In this document: positions 23,770 to 35,111 of the stretch, in pieces
Numbering within the stretch: the first letter of the stretch is position 1
How the letters are laid out: each line of letters starts with the position of its first letter
From: Hedera helix
Lineage: Eukaryota; Streptophyta; Magnoliopsida; Apiales; Araliaceae
Length of the DNA: 64,000 nt
Assembly: GCA_947179155.2 (NCBI GenBank)
Contig: OX359266.1
Coordinates: 47,172,039 to 47,236,038, forward strand
Direction of reading: 5' to 3'
Translations under genes and position numbers: made by a program
Notes under the pieces: model-generated
Told to the model about the DNA's origin: nothing
What the model saw: the letters and a program-made list of their open reading frames with translations, nothing else
The model's database searches: none

Positions 23770-24430
23770 TTATTTTTATTAATTTTAACATGTATGTGAT
23801 AACAGGTGATTCAATTTCATGTATGTATTATCATAGATATAATTAAAAATAATTTTATTTAAAATAAAAATTTTATAAAATATTACTCCTCACGGTGAAT
23901 TTAAGTTTTTCGTGGAGGTTTAAATTCTCCATGAAGATACGGATGATTGTTAAGTTTTAATTCCCATAAAAAATGAAATGGGTATAAAGAATATTAATAA
24001 GGCTGAAGATAGAGATGAGATGTGTAATTTCCGCCCCGATCTGCCCTATTGCCATTTCAAAAACGGTCACTTTTGATTATTAGATAAAAACTCTTCGGTT
24101 CTTTAGTCATAACTTAGGAATAATTATTTTCTTTTATAATAATTCTAGGAATTAATTACTAGATATTTAGATTACATAAGGATCAATTTATAAATTGATT
24201 ACAAAACAAGTGATTCTTTTAATTAAGTTACTAAACCAAACATAAATAATCAAATAATTAACTCATCACTTAGCTCGAATAAACGTATCTAGTAAATTTT
24301 TATTTAAATTTTGGTTTGAATTAATATGGGTTATTTAAGAGTTATATATTGTAAAAAAATTATATTGACTAACAATTATAACGTATATTAATATATAAAA
24401 TTAAATAAAATTATAAAATTAATACATTAT
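22943..24430. other. AT-rich intergenic region between RPS2 and SAP11
   Basis: No gene seen. It holds a degraded inverted-repeat, Stowaway-like region at about 23345-23655, with imperfectly duplicated words such as AAAGTTTAAAATAAAATAAA, and an (ATT)n tract near 23739-23770. The two flanking genes diverge, so their promoters face this region. Confidence 0.5.
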
Positions 24431-24767
24431 GGCTATGTTTGTTTGTAAAATGTATATTTGGGATTGGACTATTTGTATTAATTTAAAGCTATTTTTGACT
24501 TTTTTATCCTATGATGATGAATTATTAGTCCCTTAAATAGTCATTGGGTTATTTTTTTTATCATTCTCAAAGCTATTTATGAGGGATTATATAATTCCAT
24601 GATGAATTTGGGATTATATAATCCCTCATAAATAGCCTTGAGAATGATAAAAAAATAATCCAAGAACTATTTAAGGGACTATTAATCTCTCATGATGGGA
24701 TAAAAATATCGAAAATAGTTTTAAATTAATATAAATAGTTCAATCTATTTTACAAACAAACATAACC
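24431..24767. mobile_element. 337-bp hAT-type hairpin MITE with 8-bp TSD
   Basis: Starts GGCTATGTTTGTTTGTAAAA and ends TTTTACAAACAAACATAACC, its near-perfect reverse. The two halves are complementary over most of the length, with a centre around CCATGATGAATTTGGGATTA. Flanking direct repeats TACATTAT (24423-24430 and 24768-24775) give an 8-bp TSD, which points to the hAT superfamily. It has no coding capacity. It is the best-preserved member of a family also seen at 6109-6446 and 17698-19586, and lies about 370 bp upstream of the SAP11 start. Confidence 0.88.
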
Positions 24768-25139
24768 TACATTATATATATTATTAACAATAGTTATGAA
24801 TTGTACTGGGAGCTAATATTGTAAGAATTTAAACTAGGGCGACTCAACTAAATTATGGTAAGGGTCATATTGGAGGGACGGAATTGTATTTAAGCCTAGG
24901 GAAAAAAAGAAAGCAACAATAAAAAGAATTCATAGGAATAAACTCAGAAAGGACTCGGGAGTCCTTTCAACGACTATCTTAGTTCAATCTGAAAAGTTAG
25001 CTCCGCGAAAATCCAGACATTTTCAACGCGGAAATTGAAAGCTTCAGACATCTAATATCCAAATCTGGGTTCGATATAAGGGAATTAGTTTTAAATCCAT
25101 ATTCAAAAATCGATCGTTTATTGGAGAATTTGATTGGAA

Positions 25140-25683
25140 ATGGGCACTCCCGCATTTCCTAACCTTGGAAAGCATTGCTCAGTTGAGATTTGCAAGCAGA
25201 TCGATTTCTTGCCCTTCACTTGCGATTGCTGCCACCAGGTCCATCTCTGCCCTCTATTTAACGGGCTTTCTGAATAATTTTCTCTCTTTTTAATTCTGAT
25301 ATTATTGAAATTTAACACTTTGGTGATTTTTGATGCTGCCTTTGATCTTGTTCAATAATGGAAAGTATTGTTTATTTACTGGAATTTATGAGTTGACGGC
25401 AAGTTCTTGGTATTTTTACAAAGTCATTAACGTTCGGTTGGAATTTTGTATTTTTCTGTATGGTTTGGTAAAAGTTTCTTAAAGTAATACTCGTTATAAG
25501 ACTTTTTTAGATACATGAATTGTCTTCAGTGATACACGTGTTGGGAGTCCGATTTCACAAAGAGCTCCCTAATTCACAGAGATATGATCACTATCTAGAT
25601 TTCTGTAATGATCTCTTTGTAAGAGAATATAATGAGGTTGACAGCTGAAGATTAAAGATTTGTTATTTTTAGATATATGTAGG

Positions 25684-25737
<54 letters not shown>

Positions 25738-28700
25738 GAATATGGAGGTACACGGCTGTGTAATACACGGTAGGCTATGGCGACAGTTTTTTTGAGCTAC
25801 GCCGACGATTCAACCGTCGGCTTAACCCAGAAATAGCTAAGCCGACGGTTGAACCGTCGACATAGCTCAAAAAAACCGTCACCATAGCCGACTGTGCACT
25901 ACACAGTTGTGTATATACATTTTTCCCATATATATATATATAGGGGAGTCCAACGGCCAATTTTAAAATCAACTTTTTCCTGGCCGCCGGTAGGAGCTGG
26001 GAATTTTTTTTGAAATTTTTCTAACCCCGGCCGCTACTCCTAATTGCCCTATGTTCATAAAAGGGCCGCTACTCCTGGTAGCGGTCAGGAACTTACTAAA
26101 ATGAAGAAAAAAAAATTCTTCTTCTTCCTCCTACAACCGCCACTGGACTAACCAAGTTAATCCCTCTTTCTATTTATCATTTTTACAGTCAATGGGCCAG
26201 AATGATTCCAGAGATGAGACCTTTTTAACCAACAATTGAAACAAATTTCTTGCAGTAAATCAAGAATTTGATGTATTCCTCTCTCCAAAAATTTCCACTA
26301 ATTACACCCGAAAACTACTTGATCGATTAGAAATTACCCACAAGATAAATGAATATTTGCATAGAAGGGATATTCCAAATCTGCAATAAAACCTTCAGAT
26401 AACAAAAACCCAAATGAGTCCAAAAGATATTAAGGGTAGTATCAAAGAAGAACTGTTTTACAGAAGATGTGTGTACAAGGTAAATGACAGAAAACTACAC
26501 AGCACCATAATTGGATCGCACTGGACTTTCAAATCAGAGAGTCAACAAGCCATTGGTGAATGAACGAGCTGTTTGGTTGGTTCCAGATCCAAAATGAAAC
26601 TCTCCCTTTAGCCCTTTAAATCAAAAATGGAATACTGAAGAACCTACCAAAATTAGATTCCACCTACAATAAATTAAAAAAACAACTTCTGTGATTAGAC
26701 AGAGGAGAAGAGATTATTTAACAAAGAAAATTGGGAATTGAGTTCTGAAACATATAATACAACTCTGTTGCCACTAAAGTACACCAAGAACAATCATTTT
26801 CATTCCAAAAAGAAAAAAAGTGAGAGACTTACTGGGTAATCTTCAAAGTAAGTTTTATTGCAAAAAAATAGAAGATTTTGTAGAAATTGGGATATATAGA
26901 AAGAGATTAGAAAGAGGGGATTTAACAAAATAAGGAGAAGGGTAACTTCATAGCATAAGGCGAGAGATTGAGAAACTGGCGATAAGGTGACAGGAAGAAG
27001 AAGAAGATTTTTATTTTTTTTCATTTTAGTAAGTTTCTGGTGGCAGTTCCTTTATGAATAGAGGGAAGTTTCTAGTGGCAGCTACTTTTTTTCTCAACCG
27101 CTACTCTTAGTGGTAGTCAGGAAAAAGTTGATTTTAAAATTGACCATTGGATCACTTTTCCAACGATCTATGATCAATTTGTTGGAACAGTTGTCATAGT
27201 AAATGGTTGTTATGGATCACTCTCCATATATATATACACGTGTTGAGGGAGAGGGGGGGGGGGTGTAAGTTTAATATGAAGAATTTTAGTATTAAATGGA
27301 ATAAGGTAATGAGGTTAAATCCATGAGTATGAACATATAGGGAGTGTTCATGTCTTACTTTGTTAGGTTAGTGAGGACGTCATGTACAGTTGGTACCTTT
27401 TTATTTACTATTTATTTCGATATAAGTTTTATGTTTTAGGAGATTTTTGTTTTTGACTTGGGTGTTGGATGTAGTGATGGTGGTTATGGTAGCCAGTCTT
27501 TTGTAGGGTTAGATGTTTAGGCAGTCTTTGTTCAAAAGTATTTATGTGGTAGAGATTGTTAAGCTCATGCATTTTAGAAGTGTCAAAGAGTATTTTGAAG
27601 AGTTGTCTGAGGGAAGTCGGACAGTGACCGACCGATTGGCTGGGGGCCTGTTTTGTGTTACCAGCTGAGGGGTTGGCTGGCTAGGTGGCTAGCTGTTGGT
27701 CAAGAAAGAAGAAGGGTATTGCATTGTTTGGTTTATTTGAGTCATAATGTTAGCAAGTGTTATTACATATTACTTCCTATGTACTCGCAATTTATTAATC
27801 AATACAATGTTTACCGGTTCTCCTCAATTCATATTCGCTTCATTCTCCATTCTCCATTATTATTACATCGTGATCATGTTTACAAACATAGCATATGGTC
27901 TCTATTCTTAAGATACAAACTTATGTTTTCCTTTTTATCTTTTTTCATGTTTTGTTTCTGCTTGATTATGTGTTGATAGTGTATGTGAAGTTTCTGATAG
28001 GTGTTCTGTCTAGAGCATCGGAGTTATGTTAAGCACCAATGTCCAAAAGGCAACAAACACGATGTCACTGTTGTCATTTGCCCCCTCTGTGCGAAAGGAG
28101 TTAAGTTAAATCCTGATGAAGACCCGAATATTACTTGGGAGTCCCATATTAATACTGATTGTGACCCATCAAACTATGAAAAAGCCACAAAGAAAAGGAA
28201 ATGTCCCGTCTCTGGCTGCAGAGAGATTCTAACATTCTCAAACACTCTCAGGTGCCGGGATTGTACTGTAGAACATTGTTTGAAGCACCGGTTTGGACCT
28301 GATCACAATTGCCCTGGACCTAAGAAACCAGAGGTAGCTTTCCAGTTCACAAACTTCTTTAGTAAGAGTAAAAAAGAAGTTTCAAAACCTAACAAAGCTC
28401 CTGCCACATCTTCACCCAAATGGGCTTCAACCTTGGTCAAGGCAGCTTCATCTGTTCGCGCCTCAGCTGAAGCTGGGATTGCAAAATTGAGTAATGAATT
28501 CAGCCAAGCATTCCAGACCGGCCAAAGTAGTAGTGGCAGTAGTAGCAGCGGTTTAACTGCAGGCAACGGGCAAGTAGAACAGTGCCCACTATGCCATGTA
28601 AAGTTCTCCTCGGTCACAAGTTTGGTGGATCATGTGCAGAAAGTCCATGAAAAGGATGGCATCCGTCCTAGCGTAATGAAGGTGACTGTTGATGTCTGCC

Positions 28701-28783
28701 CCAAGTGTAGTAGAGGTTTTCGTGATCCAGTGGCCCTTGTGGAGCACGTTGAGAAAGACCATGGAGGCTATTCAAATGCTTAG
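25140..28783 (+). CDS. SAP11: AN1 and C2H2 zinc-finger stress-associated protein, SAP11-like
   Basis: Two exons, 25140-25238 (33 codons, donor GTCCAT) and 28001-28783 (acceptor GATAG), encode 293 residues; Arabidopsis SAP11 has about 279. The first AN1 zinc finger spans the intron: exon 1 gives CSVEICKQIDFLPFTC and exon 2 continues VFCLEHRSYVKHQC. A second AN1 finger is at about residues 101-137, with CPVSGC and HCLKHRFGPDHNC. A Ser-rich linker leads to two C2H2 fingers at about 228-249 and 266-287 (CPLC...H...H; CPKCSRGF...H...H). Stress-associated proteins of this class are linked to abiotic stress and ubiquitin-related regulation; the precise role here is inference. The intron is 2.76 kb and contains at least two transposons. 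The start is fixed by the family N-terminus. Confidence 0.95.
25735..25929. mobile_element. (TA)n-flanked hairpin MITE in the SAP11 intron
   Basis: A near-palindromic element: ACACGGCTGTGTAATACACGG and TAGGCTATGGCGAC pair with the reverse of the right half, which contains GTCACCATAGCCGACTGTG and ACAGTTGTGT. The centre has CCGACGATTCAACCGTCGGC and CCGACGGTTGAACCGTCG. It is preceded by a long (TA)n tract (about 25687-25733) and followed by another. The same family occurs at 46820-47014. Confidence 0.78.
25943..27222. mobile_element. 1.3-kb inverted-repeat element in the SAP11 intron
   Basis: Left arm: GGGGAGTCCAACGGCCAATT, then TTAAAATCAACTTTTTCCTG. Right arm read in reverse: GTGATCCAATGGTCAATTTT, then AAAATCAACTTTTTCCTG, at about 27117-27165, with a further end near 27222 before a (TA)n tract. 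CCGCTACTCCT or similar words recur inside both arms. It has no recognisable coding sequence. It shares the (TA)n-flanked layout with neighbouring MITEs, but the class is unknown. Confidence 0.6.
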
Positions 28784-29273
28784 AAATGGGTGATTGTTTA
28801 AGATGGGAAATTTCATTTGCAGAAAAAGTGTTTGTACTTTTATTTATCGATGATTCCATTGTTGAAGGCCTTTTCCAAATATATTTCTTCTGACATTCAA
28901 TCAAAATGTCATCCTTTTAAATTGATTTTACTAAAAATTTGTTGGATATAATGAAGAATGATGATTTCTCGCTCACATAAAAAATGAGCAATTTAGTTCT
29001 TTACTGGAATCTGTGATGCAAAATTGAATGTGATAACTATTAAGTATTAACATTACGTTGTTTTAAGAAAATCTTCAAGATTCTATTATGATATATTCTA
29101 TTATTACACTTGAATACATAATTTTAAAATTATATAATTAATTCAGGGAACTGATATTTCCACAAACTTTTCTTATATTTCCGCCCCCAATAGAGTTTCT
29201 CTTCTTCTTGCAACTAAATTCCTCTCTCTACCGTGTGAGCTGCTGCCTGCTGCAGCTTTTGAGCCATGTTCAT

Positions 29274-29308
<35 letters not shown>

Positions 29309-32300
29309 CTTTTGCTGCACTTGAAAAAGATCTGATTTTTGAAGAGTGTCACAGAGGTCTTTGAAAATGGATTGATTGATTGATATGCCCCTTAGCCATT
29401 TCTATAACTTCCATTCGATTTGAGTCTTCAAGGTTAGATTCCATGAAATCGATTTGTATCTCCAAGATTCAATTCCGTAACTTCTATAGATATTTTATTG
29501 TTATTTTAGTTCTAAAGATTTAAAGCAGAAATTTGATGACTCGATTCATTCGAGTGGCTCAAAATGTCCCCTTTGATTATCAATTTCATTTTTTTTTTTT
29601 GCTAATTGATTATCAATTTCTTGTTTACCCGTACAAATCTTCATCTTATCTTCTTTCTTTTCCTATCCTTTCATTGCTTCAGAGGGAAATCTATTTTTCC
29701 AGATCTTGTGAACAACTAGCAAGGAAAGGATGGATTTAGATTTGTTTAAAAAAGGGATGAGCTGCAGAGTGAAGGGTTGAACGTAGGACTGAGGAAAAAA
29801 AAATACGGTAAAATCGAACAACCAAACATAATCAAATTTAACTGAATTTTTTGCGGTTATTTAGATAATTTCGATTATAATCGGAATAAAATTAGGTTTT
29901 CGGATACAAAATTTTCACCATTCGGTTGACCGATTAACGGAATAGTAAATAAAAATAAAAATATTCAATTATTCAAAAGACGTGGAAAGATTTACACACC
30001 ATAGACAGATCAACATAGTAATTGATTATTGGCTTAAAGTTGAAATATAAATCGATTTAAAGTTAAAATATAAATTGACTTATAAATAATAGTGTTTGGG
30101 ACCAATTTGACTAATAAGTTATAAATTAAGTTCAAATAGTTATAAAAGTGTTTGACTGATAGTAACTTATAAGTTAAAATATAATATAAAAATTACTAAA
30201 AATGATATTGATGCAATAACAATATTTCTTTGTAATAATAATAGTAGTAATGGTAGTAGTAGTAGTAATAGTAATAATAATAATAAATAATATACCATAA
30301 TAATAATATTCTTCTTCTAAAAAGATAGGAGTAGGATGGACATTTCAAATAGCTAACAATCAAGAGCTAACAATCCTGAATGATGGAGTAAGTAATTTAA
30401 CATAATATATTAGGGGCATAATGGACATTTCAATTACTATAACCAATTTAAAAAAAAGACTTATAAGTCATACTAAAATAAGTAAGTAATACTGCTTATT
30501 TTTTTTGATTAAAAACTTAACTTATAAATAAATAAATAAAAGTCATTATTGAATACATTTTCAGCATCAGTTTTACTTATAAATTAAAATTTTAATTAAA
30601 ATAGTTGTGAATGTATTCGGCTAATAATGACTTGTAAGTTAAAATAAAATATACAATTACTAAAAATGACATGAATAAGAAAAATATTACAAAAAAATAA
30701 AAGATGGCAAAAGTGTCATTTCATAATGTTTGACCAAAAGGTGACTTATTTTTTTTTTTGACTAATAAGTCAACTTATAAGTAAAAAAAAAATCATTCCA
30801 GAATACTTTTTTTGGCTAAATAACTTATAAGTTGAGTTGAGCAACTTATAAGGAATTACTGAACAGGCTCTAAGTAGCTCCCAAACACCCCCTAAAAGGC
30901 ATCAAAAGTGGTTGAAAAGGAAGAACCATATCAAAACTTTTCCCCGTACAATAATTAAAAAATGAAGGGAATAATGCATAATTGTAATTTTTGACAAATG
31001 AGCAGAGTTGGTTAGTGAACCTGAATGCTCCAAGTATTCTCTTAGCTGAATATTGACAACTTGAGTTTCACTTTCACCTTTCTTTCTCTTGTCCCTGTCT
31101 TAAAGACCTTCTTTGGAAACTACAACTTGCCGTTTTACCAAAACTATAAAAACTATAAATAAAATTAATAACTAATATTGAATCTTATTCCGCATATTCT
31201 TGGAAAACTTGTTTTGAAGTCTTATTATTTCTTAGATACTGTAAAATAATCTCACGTTCATAAAATAACTAGAATGGAAAATAAGGCTTGCCATTGAGGT
31301 AAGTTAGGAAGAAGGTGAAAAAGATGTTAATTTTGGTTATTAACCGATACAATTGAATAGAAAAAGGGAAGGCTCATGCCCTCAATCGAACCCATTCACC
31401 AATAATTTAATAGATCGGGTTGTTTTCACCTATATAATAGTGTTATAAATCCGCCTTATAATAAACTATTTTAAGATCTGTGCATTTGTGGTTTCAATGT
31501 TTTCAGAATTTTTCCACCTCATTGCTTTCTCCTCTCTAATGAGTTCAAACGAAATTTTAACATAACATTCCTCTAATTTGGAGCCAGTACGAAATTGATT
31601 CAATTATGGAATCATGAATATTCACTGGTTTAGTCGATACATAGACATATTAATCTATATCTTTTTTCTTTTATACTGTACATAGAACATAGATGACAAA
31701 TATTTTTCGGATGCTTGAAGTCCCTATTGGCCGAGGTAATTTAGAAAGATTCTTCTTTATCGATGGTGATCGGTCATGGTATCCATAACGTTGCTTCTTT
31801 TTCAACCAAATCTTGATTTCGTTTTGCGCTCGATCGTCTAGCCTCTTCCGTTCGCTTTCAGAAGAACAAGAACATCATTTCCTTATATAGAAGACAACTC
31901 AGTTATTGCATAATTCAGTTAGTTGTTCAAATACTAAAATTATAGAAATTTTAATTATCGGTTATAACCAAATAAGCTATTTGGTTCGATTATAACCAAA
32001 TAATCAGTCTTAATTGAAGGCAAACGGCAATTGGGTATCGTCTTTTTTAATTTACTCTTTTACCCTTATAATTTTAGATATATTACTAATTTGTTTTTTT
32101 AATTTATTTTTTCAAATTTTATAAAATTTTAATTTTATCCCACATAATTTATTCATGTGACGCGTATGCCACCGGGTATTATTTTTTGGTATAATTAAGT
32201 TGCATCTTATCCTAAAAGAGTCTAATTAATTTGATTATTTTCATGTTCACTTTTTTACCCATCTACTCACCCACATTAGTTTTTAATTGCTTCTCACATT

Positions 32301-32650
32301 TATCTTCTACCATCATTTAAATTCAAAATTATAAATGGACAAATTTAATTTACACATTTTGTGATTTTTAAATAAATTTATCCTGCTTTAAAAAATTTAT
32401 ATTGCACCGACATCGTTTGTGGCCCCGATGACCGGTAAATATTATTGTTAAATCATATTGATCAATGGAATTTTATGCATTTTTTTTACCTTAAAAAATA
32501 AAATGGAGTGGAAATGAAAATATATGTCCTTTTAAAAAAATGAAAGCCCAAATATTATTACTGATCAATCCCACAAAGCCCATCTGAATCTGAGGGCTTT
32601 GAGCCTTTGACCTTGTCTTCAAATGTTGAGAGAGGCGTAGTTTAGCAGCC
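28784..32650. other. Intergenic region between SAP11 and the ATP17-like gene
   Basis: No gene seen. A (CT)n microsatellite lies at about 29276-29303. The stretch from about 30030 to 30880 repeats ACTTATAAGTT-like words in both orientations, the pattern of degraded inverted-repeat elements. Other parts are AT-rich unique DNA. Short frames such as 29533-29739 have no domain. Confidence 0.5.
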
Positions 32651-32757
32651 GTGGGGCATGGGAGAAGGATAGAAACGTCCAGGACAGTGGCAAATATCAT
32701 TTTCCAATTTTCCAGCTCTGAAGAATCTCGTTCGCTATTTTTTTCCAAATCGCAAGG

Positions 32758-34760
32758 GTAAGCTTTTTCTCTCTATCTAAAGATTCGTATACTTGCAGGA
32801 CGATTTTAGGGTTTGTTTTGAGGTACTATATTTCTATGTGATTTCCCCGTTATTCTTATCGTATGATGTAGATCCTGATCTTTCATTTCTCTTGCTTGAT
32901 TGAGTTAAATTTGCTGTTCTTATCAGAAAATCTCTTCGTTTTATTTGTTGTACTGTAGGTTCACTTGGAGCTGATGTTTTTTAGCCTATTAATGTATAGA
33001 TAGTTAGGTTTTAATGTCAGATTTCTTCATTTCGTGTCAATTTTGTTCGTTCGTGTCCCCACGTGCATATGCACTCGTGTTTTCATTTTTTTTAAAATTT
33101 ATTTTGTTATTCATATGTCTATGAATCTAAACCTAATGTATTATGTACACCAGCTTTTGTTAATTAATGGATAAACCTCACATGCATTATATGTTGTACT
33201 CCCTCTCTTCCACAAAAAGAATCCTATTTGCCAAAAAAAATGTCACTGCTGCTAAAGTAACAATTTATTTGTAAGGGTAACCGTGGAACAAAAATATATC
33301 TTGGATATTTGTAAATTTTGCAGACCAGAGGGAGTATCTCTTAGCAAATAGATTTTAACAAAGACCATATACCATGATATGGTATGATATATGACCATTT
33401 TGAGGCAGGATAATTATATGACTTAGAAATCATAACTACGACATGTAATTTAACGAAAAAAAGGACTGGCCTCTAATTTGGTCTTTATTATTCGAAGTTT
33501 GAAAAAATAGTTGCTCGTGTGTAGGGTGCAAAAGGTGAAGATTTATGATAAAGCATGTAGCATGTTTATATTACTAACTGTTGATGTTAAAATAAAATTG
33601 AATATACATCAATTGACTCTACACCTGTTGGCTTCTTGGAGATAGCTATTAGCTTTTCATGCAGTGATGCTTTCTCTGCAACTCACTTTTAGGTAACTTT
33701 GTTGTGGCGTAGAACCATTTTTGTTACGTAGGATTAATGTGATGCACTTCAAACATGGGCAGAGGGATATGGATAGACTAGAGGGATATGGATAGACTAT
33801 GTTCTACCTTCTATTTTTTGCTACGCTTTACATCTACCTAGGGACCTTGTAGTGAGTAACGTGATCAGCAAGATGTAATTACCATAATTATCTGAACTGG
33901 ACTCACCAGTTTAACTGTAAACCGGATCCTAAGCTATGCTATTTCTTCAATTAGATGGGAAATGCCAATTTACTGGGCCCTACTGGATAAACTGGTGGCC
34001 AACCCTCTAAAACCCAGCTGAACTGCCCAGTTGAACCGATATCCACTAGAAAGTGTTGACTATTTATTTAAAAAATTGGAATGCAGTTGAGGTGATAAGA
34101 TCCAAACTAGGATCTCTTGTGAGAGAAACACAAAACCATCTATTGATTAATGTAAAACTTACACTAGAAATTAAAATTTCTTTTCCAGCTTTGTTTTTAG
34201 TATCTTTTGGTATTGTTATTATTGCAACTACTATTATCAATCTTACTTTAGTGGCTTTATCCTTTTCGGATATGTATATTTTGAGGGATGAGAGGAAGCA
34301 GAGGGAAGGGAAGGGCTTATGTCCTCTAATTATCTTGTCTCAGACTCGAGGCATTGTAAGCAAGATACTGTCTAGTGGCTACTAACTGTATGGCTTCAGT
34401 TTTTGTTTTGTTGATATGGGAGAAATCGGTGAATTGTAGCTTGTTCTGTTAAATGAAAATCACCCGTTATTCTTTTTCGAGTGGGTTATTATCTTGTATG
34501 CTTTACTCCCAACCTCCATTTTGTAAATTTGAGTACTAAAACATGGCAAAGTATATGCCTCACCTGTATATCATTCTTCTTTGCTCCAATTAGAAGACTA
34601 TAACTGAGTCATAAAATCTATTGATACAAGACAATGGACTATGAAAGAATGTAATGTGTTGTTTTACCTTTAATGACCAGAGTTCAGATGTGTACTTCTG
34701 AGCTTTTCAGAGTCCATATAACTCATATCTGACATTGGGTTGTTTACCTCATTGTCACAG
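32758..34760 (+). other. Probable 5' UTR intron of the ATP17-like gene
   Basis: CGCAAGG|GTAAGC at 32751-32763 looks like a strong donor, and ATTGTCACAG at 34751-34760 an acceptor 8 nt before the ATG. The sequence just before the donor (about 32640-32757) is less AT-rich and would be the untranslated first exon. A leader intron is common in plant housekeeping genes. This is inferred from splice motifs only. A Stowaway MITE lies inside. Confidence 0.55.
33199..33334. mobile_element. 136-bp Stowaway MITE
   Basis: Begins CTCCCTCTCTTCCACAAAA after a TA (33197-33198) and ends TTGCAGACCAGAGGGAG before a TA (33335-33336), the Stowaway ends with TA target duplication. It lies in the probable leader intron of the ATP17-like gene. 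Confidence 0.8.
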
Positions 34761-34768
34761 TTTGAAAC

Positions 34769-35111
34769 ATGTCGGCGGCCAAGATCATTGGTGGTATTGC
34801 AGGTTCATTTGTAATTGCATTTACGTGTGACTATTTTATTGCTGACCGGAAAATATTTGGAGGTAAGTTATTTCTTTTTCTGTTTTTTGGGGTCCTGCCT
34901 TATTTCTTGTTTCATTGTTGTGGACTTGTGGTGACTTCACCATTCTAACTAGCTTTTGAAATCAGGTACTACTCCTAGTACTATTACAAACAAAGAATGG
35001 GCAGCAGAGACCGACAAAAAATTCCAGGCATGGCCTCGGACTGCTGGTCCTCCAGTCGTAATGAACCCCATCAGCCGCCAGAATTTTATTGTGAAATCCA
35101 ATGTCGATTGA
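34769..35111 (+). CDS. Small plant mitochondrial protein resembling ATP17
   Basis: Two exons, 34769-34862 and 34966-35111 (GTAAG donor, CAG acceptor, phase 1), encode 79 residues. The N-terminus MSAAKIIGGIAGSFVIAF is a single hydrophobic segment, followed by a charged part and a conserved C-terminal block with AWPRTAGPPVVMNPISRQNF. From memory this matches a conserved plant-only family whose Arabidopsis member At4g30010 has been listed as ATP17, a plant-specific component seen with mitochondrial ATP synthase. Family recognition is good; the complex V role is recalled and not visible in the sequence. It appears intact, with a polyadenylation-like AATAAA near 35329. Confidence 0.82.
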
